Assembly: GCA_020404105.1 (NCBI GenBank)
Contig: JADBWH010000147.1
Location: 1-33,519, forward strand
DNA from: Pseudanabaena sp. M53BS1SP1A06MG
GTDB taxonomy: Bacteria > Cyanobacteriota > Cyanobacteriia > Pseudanabaenales > Pseudanabaenaceae
Length of the DNA stretch: 33,519 nt
Reading direction: 5' to 3'
In this document: positions 27,541 through 33,519 of the stretch, one piece after another
Layout: the number at the start of each line of letters is the position of its first letter
Numbering within the stretch: the first letter of the stretch is position 1
The notes under the pieces: generated by a model
The model's input: the letters and a program-made list of their open reading frames with translations, nothing else
Told to the model about the DNA's origin: nothing
Database searches by the model: none
Program-made: the position numbers and the translations under genes

Positions 27541-27995
27541 ATGTGGGCTAGTGTGATCACTGCCTATTTGCATTATTTAAGTTTGGGATTGATTTTTGCG
27601 TCTTTATCTACAGAATTATTTACCCTCAAACAAGACCTAACCAATAAAGATGCATGACGAGTTTTGATTGCAGATAGTATTGAATTGCAGGAATTACTGT
27701 CTTAACAACGCGAATTTTAAGGGTTTTATATTTTGAGAAAAGCCTAGAATAATATATCTTTCAGACTGTTTTCTAGATAGAAATATCGATATTTATTGTC
27801 GTCGGGCTATTGTCTTTATACCCTACCTTTTCGTTTTTGATGTGGATTAAAAATCTGTGTGCTGATAAGTAACCAGAAGTCATTTCAGAGAAAATTAAAC
27901 TTCTCAGAACGATCAACCATGTAGAGCTTTTGGGATTCAATTTAACTCCCCTCTTAGCTTCTATAATGGCAAGAGGTATTAGGTTAGGCTTATAA
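27541..27995 (+). pseudogene. Decayed DUF2214 family membrane protein gene
   Basis: The first 38 codons read MWASVITAYLHYLSLGLIFASLSTELFTLKQDLTNKDA and then stop at TGA (27655-27657). Family-like sequence continues past it in changing frames: RVLIADSI, then RILRVLYFEKSLE (around 27706-27745), IVVGLLSLYPTFSFLMWIK (about 27795-27851), and IKLLRTIN...LTPLLASIMARGIRLGL ending at TAA 27993-27995. Together these cover the whole 150-residue DUF2214 family, with at least three stops and two frameshifts. The family is a small four-span membrane protein of unknown function. The gene cannot make a full product. Confidence 0.85.
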
Positions 27996-28028
27996 ATAAG
28001 AAAGAGTGCAAAGCGCCCTTTCTTATTT
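27994..28028. terminator. Hairpin between the DUF2214 relic and the next gene
   Basis: AAATAAGAAAG (27994-28004) pairs with CTTTCTTATTT (28018-28028) around a 13-base loop with GCAAAGCGC. The A/T-rich arms let it act in both directions, for the relic on plus and the membrane protein gene on minus. Confidence 0.65.
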
Positions 28029-28044
28029 ATTTTACGTTAATATT

Positions 28045-28701
28045 CTAGACGGCTGACTCTTGTTCGCTTTCGATTAAAGGAGATCGCAAACAGAGATAAA
28101 TCAATGCGCCAACTAGGGGAACTAGGGAAATAAATGTAAAAAAACGATCATCAGTCATGCCTCGTCTTTCCATATCATCACTAAGTAACCATGGAAATAG
28201 TAGTGACAACATACAGAAATCTAAGGTCATCACATGGATAAATCGGCTGGTTTGCCATTGCTGCACAAAATCTGCCCAGTTGCCATTGGCAAATCCATAG
28301 ACTAAAAAATAAAAGGCGATCGCAGTCAGTCCAATCCCAGTCCAGCGTGACTCTAATGCAGAAATTAGGCGGTTCTTTTTGCCGATAAAGGTAGGGTTTG
28401 GTTCACGCAGGGCAAAGTAGGGAAGTAGGGCAAATGCTCCAACCAAAAATGAGAGACTGGCAAATAGCCAAGCGGGTACTTTTTGTCCACGCCCGTCGCT
28501 GACTAGCATACAGGCATAGATGAAGGGAAATACACCCATGAGGTTAAACAAGGCAACAATTAAGGCGTTTGTACTTTGCCAGTCGCCTGTGCTCAACTTG
28601 AGAATTAGTTGTAAGGTATCAGGGCGATCAGGCGGTGCGAAGATGAAGGCATAGACGGAAAATAAAATCCAAATCAACCAAAATCCAAGTTTATTAGACA
28701 T
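28045..28701 (-). CDS. Conserved six-span membrane protein of unknown function
   Basis: The 218-residue protein has six hydrophobic segments, near residues 6-22, 45-67, 77-97, 120-138, 155-173 and 188-206. Polar loops include FALREPNPTFIGKKNRLISALESRW and LLSDDMERRGMTDDRFF. The pattern resembles a membrane protein family shared by cyanobacteria and chloroplasts, but I do not recognise a named domain with confidence. No signature of a transporter or enzyme is visible. The ATG at 28701 begins MSNKLGFWLIWILFSVYAF. It is separated from its neighbours by relic genes on both sides. Confidence 0.7.
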   Translation of the reverse strand: MSNKLGFWLIWILFSVYAFIFAPPDRPDTLQLILKLSTGDWQSTNALIVALFNLMGVFPFIYACMLVSDGRGQKVPAWLFASLSFLVGAFALLPYFALREPNPTFIGKKNRLISALESRWTGIGLTAIAFYFLVYGFANGNWADFVQQWQTSRFIHVMTLDFCMLSLLFPWLLSDDMERRGMTDDRFFTFISLVPLVGALIYLCLRSPLIESEQESAV

Positions 28702-28795
28702 AAATCAAATAGTTGCGGCTCAATAAGTAAATCGGGGAGGTAAAGAAAGGCAGAAATTGATAAAATTGTAGCGAACAGCAAAAGCAGCGAAAACT

Positions 28796-28986
28796 ATGCT
28801 GAGCGTGAACTTAACCCATCTAATCAATGATGCAAAAAGTTACGAAACAGTGCTTCAGATGCGATGGACAGGATGAGTAAGCTGTCCAAAATGCAAAATT
28901 TCAGAGGCGATCAAGCGTGGCAAAGATGAAACCCATCCTGCCCGTCAACGATACCAGTGTAAAACTTGTAACACTAACTTTGATGA
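28796..28986 (+). pseudogene. IS1595-type transposase remnant (N-terminal zinc ribbon)
   Basis: From ATG 28796 the reading is MLSVNLTHLINDAKSYETVL, then QMRWTG, an in-frame TGA, VSCPKCKISEAIKRGKDETHPARQRYQCKTCNTNFDDLTDTI. The C-P-x-C ... Y-x-C-x-x-C-x-x-x-F-x-D-L-T-x-T layout is the zinc ribbon at the start of IS1595-type transposases. The sequence breaks off after DTI where another transposase fragment starts. Confidence 0.75.
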
Positions 28987-29004
28987 TCTAACCGACACAA
29001 TAGA

Positions 29005-29270
29005 CGAATCTCGGACGGGAAAGCAAAGAAGGGGATAATATTCGTCCAATGATTACGCCAAAACTTGGAGATCGATAGATATTGTTTGTCCCATTTTTCA
29101 GCAAAGAGTTCGAGGTTAAACTTTGCCTCGGTTTCCGTAGCAGCGCTATAAATCGCATTGAGGTCAGCACAAAATTGCTTGCGTTGTTGCCAAAGTCCAA
29201 AAGCGACCGAATTTCTGAGCATGTGGACAATGCATAACTGTACCTGAGTTTTTGGAAATACAGTCTCTGC
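29005..29270 (-). pseudogene. IS256-family transposase remnant
   Basis: Minus-strand reading gives AETVFPKTQVQLCIVHMLRNSVAF, then ATETEAKFNLELFAEKWDKQYLSISKFWRNHWTNIIPFFAFPSEIR. This is the middle of an IS256-type transposase (VQLCIVHMVRNS ... EKW ... YPSISKSWRRNWE ... PFF-x-(F/Y)P-x-EIR). The chain is cut at both ends, before the TTNAIE motif on one side and before AETVF on the other. It lies in opposite direction to its neighbours. Confidence 0.8.
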
Positions 29271-29578
29271 TATGGCAAGGTGATGTTGAGCAGGCTATTA
29301 ACCTATTTGCAGGGTGTACATCCAAACGATTTATCAAATTTCTGGCTTATTTACGCAATCATCGTCATCCTATTCCTGAGTATAGTTATTTACAGAAACA
29401 GGGACTTACCATTGGCTCTGGCTCTGTGGAATCAACTATTAAGCAGATTGGTCGTCGGGTCAAGATTTCTGGCGCTCAGTGGCATAGAAACAATGTTGCT
29501 CAAGTTTTGAAACATCGTTGTGCTTATCTCAATGGCTATTTCTATTCTCCTAAGTATTTCTACTCAGCGCCTAACTGA
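29270..29578 (+). pseudogene. ISKra4-family transposase remnant (C-terminus)
   Basis: The last roughly 100 residues are open and intact: GDVEQAINLFAGCTSKRFIKFLAYLRNHRHPIPEYSYLQKQGLTIGSGSVESTIKQIGRRVKISGAQWHRNNVAQVLKHRCAYLNG. GSG-x-VES-x-(I/V)KQIGRR-x-KISGAQW is the C-terminal signature of ISKra4-type transposases. The N-terminal catalytic part is missing, replaced by IS256-type sequence. Just past the stop, GAGATGCTCCC (29577-29587) may be the end of the element, followed directly by a cut CRISPR repeat. Confidence 0.82.
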
Positions 29579-29590
29579 GATGCTCCCTCT

Positions 29591-29611
29591 CGTCCCCTAG
29601 CGAGTAGGGGA
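29591..29611 (-). CRISPR. Truncated CRISPR repeat at the far end of the array
   Basis: The 21 bases CGTCCCCTAGCGAGTAGGGG plus A are identical to the last 21 bases of the 36-base repeat found 33 times from 31107 on, in the same orientation. The first 15 bases are replaced by the end of the ISKra4 remnant. It marks the old edge of the array before the insertion of the transposon and the island at 29612-31106. Confidence 0.9.
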
Positions 29612-30216
29612 GCACCTTGGTCAATGGCGATTGCCCACAGGCGCGCCAATGTGCAGGTTGGTGCAGGTGCTGGGGTTAGGAAGGTGTTATCGGTGACCAC
29701 TTCCATATCGCGCACCATGCCCTGATTGGTGTAGTTATAACGGCGTAGGATGCCCAATGCCCCTTCACGCATGACGGAACGAGTGGTATTGGGTTCATAC
29801 AAGGCAATCGTAATGGACTCATAAAACGCCTGATTACCCCCACCAGCACCCACAGGCGGGGCATCATCAGGGCGCGGTATCGTCCGCACAAACTGATAAT
29901 CCACCTGTGGTTTGGGCGTATAGCTGGGTTGTAAGTCCAACGTGCCATCGGCACGCACCTGCAACGCCAAAAAAAAACTGACCTACTCCACGCATGCGCC
30001 CGCGAAATCCAGCACAGCGGGCGCATCGGCAATTGGGTCAAAATTGCGCGGGTCACGCACGGGGCGCGTTTCGGGTACATATGCGCCAATCGGCAGGGTG
30101 GGCTGAACCCCAAAGACAATCACCATGCCGACCAACACCATAAACCCTAGCCAAAGCACCACCAACGGCATCTTACTACTAGGAGTTAAATACGAATTTT
30201 TCGCTTTTTCAGTCAC
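29612..30216 (-). pseudogene. Truncated and interrupted copy of the island's membrane-anchored protein
   Basis: Reading leftward from GTG 30216: MTEKAKNSYLTPSSKMPLVVLWLGFMVLVGMVIVFGVQ (one membrane span, about residues 17-37), then VRDPRNFDPIADAPAVLDFAGACVE and TAG at 29983-29985. The same frame stays open afterwards: VSFFLALQVRADGTLDLQPSYTPKPQVDYQFVRTIPRPDDAPPVGAGGGNQAF and on to ATIDQGAP-like sequence, where it runs into the CRISPR repeat. It is a paralogue of the gene at 30220-30963, with start only 3 bases past that gene's stop. A run of nine A residues (29969-29977, plus strand) lies just past the stop codon. The last 40-odd residues of the protein are missing. Confidence 0.75.
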
Positions 30217-30219
30217 CTT

Positions 30220-30963
30220 TTAGCCTCTGGGCTGGCACTTTATGTCAAATTTATAGCGAAATGACGTGCCTTGAATACGAAAATTATAGCCATATTTATC
30301 ATAGCCAATATTGGCAACCGCTTCCGCAGGCGCACCCTGCTCGATGGCGTATGCCCACAATGTTGCAAAATGACAAGTGGGCGCAGGGAGGGCGGTATAA
30401 TCGCCACTGGCAATGTCATCCACGTCCTTGTCCATGCCCTGATTCACATAGGTGTAGGTGGTGCGAATGCCCCCGCTACTGCTTGAACTACGTCGCCATT
30501 GACCAGGTTCATACACGGCAATGTCAATCGGTTCGTGAAAGCTCTCGTTTGCGCCACCTGCGCCGATGGGTGGTGCATTGTCGGGGCGTGGCACAGGGCG
30601 CACGAACTCAAAATCCACCCGTGGCTTGGGGTGGTCATAGGCGGGTTGCAAGTCGAGCTTGCCATCTGAGCGCACCTGTTGGGCATTAAAGCCAATCAAG
30701 AGTGCTTCCCCATTTTCGCTGGCAAATGCCAACACGTTGACATATTCCACAATGGGGTCATAGTTGCGTGGGTTATTCACGACACGGGTGTTCGCCTTAC
30801 CAAAGCCACTCTTGAACAGGGGCAGAGTGATGAATATCAACAGAGGTACGCCAATAATCAACGCACCGACCAAGGTATATAAACATCCCAGCCCACTGGT
30901 CGGTGAGGTGGGCATTCCTTTGGGTTTCTCTTCTGCGTAACCCGCATCGTCATCGTGGGGCAT
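30220..30963 (-). CDS. Unrecognised membrane-anchored protein, intact copy
   Basis: The 247-residue product starts at ATG 30963, chosen because GGGAGAGGG lies just upstream; an ATG at 30996 is open but overlaps the preceding paralogue. A polar 22-residue head precedes one membrane span (about residues 24-50, GCLYTLVGALIIGVPLLIFITLPLF). The rest is an extracytoplasmic-looking domain with NPRNYDPIVEYVNVLAFA, QQVRSDGKLDLQPAYDHPKPRVDFEFVRPVPRPDNAPPIGAGG and a C-terminal ANIGYDKYGYNFRIQGTSFRYKFDIKC. I do not recognise the family. GC content is clearly higher than the surroundings, suggesting transfer from another organism. A Chloroflexota-like style is only an impression. Broken paralogues lie on both sides. 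Confidence 0.65.
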   Translation of the reverse strand: MPHDDDAGYAEEKPKGMPTSPTSGLGCLYTLVGALIIGVPLLIFITLPLFKSGFGKANTRVVNNPRNYDPIVEYVNVLAFASENGEALLIGFNAQQVRSDGKLDLQPAYDHPKPRVDFEFVRPVPRPDNAPPIGAGGANESFHEPIDIAVYEPGQWRRSSSSSGGIRTTYTYVNQGMDKDVDDIASGDYTALPAPTCHFATLWAYAIEQGAPAEAVANIGYDKYGYNFRIQGTSFRYKFDIKCQPRG

Positions 30964-30977
30964 AGGTATCCCTCTCC

Positions 30978-31106
30978 CTAGGTTTTTGGGGTGCAATCGG
31001 TGTTGAACTCATAGCGAAATGACGTGCCTGTGATGCCAAACTCATAGCCTTCTTCGTCGTATTCGATATTGGCAACCGCTTCCGCAGGCGCACCTTACCT
31101 TGCTCG
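30978..31106 (-). pseudogene. C-terminal remnant of a third copy
   Basis: On the minus strand, directly after the first CRISPR repeat, CGAGCAAGGTAAGGTGCGCC continues as AEAVANIEYDEEGYEFGITGTSFRYEFNTDCTPKT and TAG at 30978-30980. This is homologous to the last 40 or so residues of the intact copy. AAGGT is duplicated at the start (31091-31101), putting the first few codons out of frame. The missing front of this copy corresponds almost exactly to what is retained in the copy at 29612-30216. Confidence 0.75.
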
Positions 31107-33519
31107 GTTTCCAATCGATCGCGTCCCCTAGCGAGTAGGAGACACCTTTTTTGTGCGGTTTTATTGTATCAGCCATTTTTGTTTCCAATCGATCGCGTCC
31201 CCTAGCGAGTAGGATATTTCATATTTTCCCACTTTTTACTAGAAATTACTATAGTTTCCAATCGATCGCGTCCCCTAGCGAGTAGGGGATTGAGTGGAGT
31301 GATGTACGAAAGATTATTGAGCAATTGTTTCCAATCGATCGCGTCCCCTAGCGAGTAGGGGAAATGTGCTTTTACTGGAAATAACCTAGCAATCTTAGTT
31401 TCCAATCGATCGCGTCCCCTAGCGAGTAGGGGATCTCAAAATCCAAGTCAAATAATCAATCGCCAAAGATCGGTTTCCAATCGATCGCGTCCCCTAGCGA
31501 GTAGGGGAATGCCAAGATAGCCTTGAGTTATAGCGGCAAGGGTGTTTCCAATCGATCGCGTCCCCTAGCGAGTAGGGGATCAGGCATATCAGAACAGGAT
31601 TAATCGTAAAAGTCCTAGTTTCCAATCGATCGCGTCCCCTAGCGAGTAGGGAAAAAATTGCTCTTGAAAAGGAACGAGAAAAGGAACAAGAGTTTCCAAT
31701 CGATCGCGTCCCCTAGCGAGTAGGGGAATCCCTCACGATCGCCTCAATACTCCTTCGATACTCTTGTTTCCAATCGATCGCGTCCCCTAGCGAGTAGGGG
31801 AGAGGCAACTCCATACACTCTAAACGCAGGGATCTTCCTGTTTCCAATCGATCGCGTCCCCTAGCGAGTAGGGGAAGGTTTGGATCGTATTGTGCTGTCA
31901 TTGCTAATTGCGTTTCCAATCGATCGCGTCCCCTAGCGAGTAGGGGATCTATGACATCAGCAATGTACATTCTGGAAAAATGGGTTTTCCAATTGATCGC
32001 GTCCCCTAGCGAGTAGGGGATTAGGTTGTCTGCTAAGAAGGCTGCGGTCTCTGGTAACAGTTTCCAATTGATCGCGTCCCCTAGCGAGTAGGGGACCAAC
32101 CCTTAATTCATAGCGTAGGCTAGCCCACTCATGTTTCCAATTGATCGCGTCCCCTAGCGAGTAGGGGAGCGATAACAAATTTACAATTTATTTTCAAGCA
32201 CAATGTTTCCAATTGATCGCGTCCCCTAGCGAGTAGGGGAAGGGACAGAAGACTAAAGTCGATATTGTGATCTACTTTAGTTTCCAATTGATCGCGTCCC
32301 CTAGCGAGTAGGGGATCAAACTGCGATCGACTGCTTGCCTCCCGATGAATTTCGTTTCCAATTGATCGCGTCCCCTAGCGAGTAGGGGAAATGGTGAAAA
32401 AGAAAAAGTAGAAAAAGAAGTGACATACTGTTTCCAATTGATCGCGTCCCCTAGCGAGTAGGGGAGCGACATAAACACCCTCACCCTTGCGGCTGCACTA
32501 GTTTCCAATTGATCGCGTCCCCTAGCGAGTAGGGGAAACGTAGCTCCTAATGCTATCAAGTCAGTAACCGAGATGTTTCCAATTGATCGCGTCCCCTAGC
32601 GAGTAGGGGATAAATCTCAGTTCTCCAACTCCACTTCCAATTACAAATGTTTCCAATTGATCGCGTCCCCTAGCGAGTAGGGGACTTGACGGTGACGATG
32701 ACAGTAAGGCTAGTTTCACTCTTGGAGTTTCCAATTGATCGCGTCCCCTAGCGAGTAGGGGATTCTATCTCTGAAGGCGAGGCGGTCTGAGGGTTTACAA
32801 GTTTCCAATTGATCGCGTCCCCTAGCGAGTAGGGGAGTTACAGCTAAAGGTAATAGCTTCATGAGACAGCTACAGTAGTTTCCAATTGATCGCGTCCCCT
32901 AGCGAGTAGGGGACAAACAGTCGAGATTATTTTCCCGTGCAATTTGAAGTTTCCAATTGATCGCGTCCCCTAGCGAGTAGGGGAGAAGTGGATTACATTG
33001 CACAAAGAGTTTTAGCTCGTCGCGTTTCCAATTGATCGCGTCCCCTAGCGAGTAGGGGATATCGAGGATGTCTCTTGGTAAAAATGCTTGCAGAGTTTCC
33101 AATTGATCGCGTCCCCTAGCGAGTAGGGGAAAATGGTTTGATAAGCTTTAGAAGCGGTTAAGAGAGTTTCCAATTGATCGCGTCCCCTAGCGAGTAGGGG
33201 ATGCTTGCGGGTCGGTTACTCCTCACCCAACTCCGTAAGGTTTCCAATTGATCGCGTCCCCTAGCGAGTAGGGGACAAACGTTATCCAAATCCAAAGAGT
33301 ATTTTATTGAGTTTCCAATTGATCGCGTCCCCTAGCGAGTAGGGGAAGCCAACTTTTTTTACTATTTTTTACAAGTAAAATAGTTTCCAATTGATCGCGT
33401 CCCCTAGCGAGTAGGGGATTTAACTATCGTGCATAAGATTAGTACAATAAAATTTTGTTTCCAATTGATCGCGTCCCCTAGCGAGTAGGGGAAGCAGAAG
33501 CCTTACAAACTCAACAAGA
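31107..33519 (-). CRISPR. CRISPR array, 33 repeats, running off the right edge
   Basis: Repeats are 36 bases, starting GTTTCCAAT and ending GCGAGTAGGGGA on plus, with first repeat 31107-31142 and last visible one 33457-33492. Spacers are 35-42 bases and all look different. Repeats 1-12 (to 31947) have C at position 10, repeats 13-33 have T. Repeats 1, 2 and 8 carry changes in the last four bases and repeat 13 in the first base. On the minus strand each repeat has a CCCCTA/TAGGGG stem and ends ATTGGAAAC, the usual form of a crRNA 5' handle. The array is therefore probably transcribed leftward from a leader beyond 33519. The degenerate left end fits an old trailer end. No cas gene lies in the window, so the type cannot be set. 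Confidence 0.98.

Noticed and set aside
29560-29611. C-terminal end LLARGREGASQLGAE of the leftmost island copy
   Set aside because: These residues come from the truncated CRISPR repeat and the transposon end, not from the gene.
29970-29990. Frameshift at the nine-A run in the leftmost island copy
   Set aside because: Counting codons shows the same frame on both sides; the interruption is a single in-frame TAG.
30261-30689. 142-codon plus-strand open frame in the island
   Set aside because: Antisense to the intact membrane-anchored copy, with Cys/His/Arg-rich shadow composition from GC-rich sequence.
31202-33102. Several minus-strand open frames with repeated PYSLGDAINWK or PLLARGRDRLET segments
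   Set aside because: They are translations of CRISPR repeats and spacers, not proteins. The periodic peptides come from the 36-base repeat.
33202-33239. ACTCCTCAC stretch recalling the cyanobacterial small RNA Yfr1
   Set aside because: It lies inside a CRISPR spacer and lacks the rest of the Yfr1 structure.
28702-33519. cas genes near the array
   Set aside because: I looked for Cas1, Cas2, Cas6 and effector-like sequences in all frames listed and found none; they may lie to the right of the window.

Overview
The window is cyanobacterial chromosome. The gene set (CSP41-like protein, RemA-gmk pair, NTRC-like thioredoxin reductase, GDT1/Mnx-type Mn2+ transporter, DUF1838, DUF2358, relic DUF2214) and the very frequent GCGATCGC (HIP1) octamers both point there. 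A filamentous Pseudanabaena-like organism is my best guess, but no marker here fixes the genus.

Layout. Positions 1-63 hold the start of an IS1634-type transposase running off the left edge. Positions 142-2917 (minus) carry an AEC permease overlapping an AmiC-type amidase. A CSP41-like gene (3382-4323) lies between inverted copies of a ~100 bp palindromic repeat. An APC permease, a TPR protein, purA and rplY follow on plus; a Crp/Fnr regulator, a DacB-type carboxypeptidase, gmk and remA lie on minus. From 13.8 to 22.0 kb come trxB, trpB, a class II aldolase, tRNA-Pro(CGG), an alpha/beta hydrolase, a large aminopeptidase P and phosphoglucomutase, with shared terminators between the convergent pairs. 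A GDT1 gene follows a likely yybP-ykoY Mn2+ riboswitch (22673-22838). Then come a HigBA-type toxin-antitoxin pair, tlyA, dgkA, DUF1838 and DUF2358. A decayed DUF2214 gene (27541-27995) has a small palindromic element between its ribosome binding site and its start codon.

The right end (28.8-33.5 kb) is an accessory region. Three transposase fragments of different families abut a truncated CRISPR repeat (29591-29611). Next is a GC-rich island with one intact and two broken copies of an unrecognised membrane-anchored protein. Then a CRISPR array of 33 repeats runs off the right edge. The island occupies the place of a spacer, and its two broken copies are cut at almost the same point of the gene. 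The repeats carry two alleles in two blocks (12 C-type, then 21 T-type), which with the ATTGGAAAC repeat end on the minus strand puts the leader to the right, outside the window. No cas gene is visible.

Most genes are housekeeping: nucleotide synthesis (purA, gmk), cell wall turnover (amidase, DacB), carbon metabolism (pgm, aldolase), redox (trxB) and translation (rplY, tlyA, tRNA). The intergenic spaces are unusually rich in palindromic elements of at least three families. The points most worth a second look are the island inside the array, the riboswitch, the interrupted DUF2214 gene and the palindrome families.
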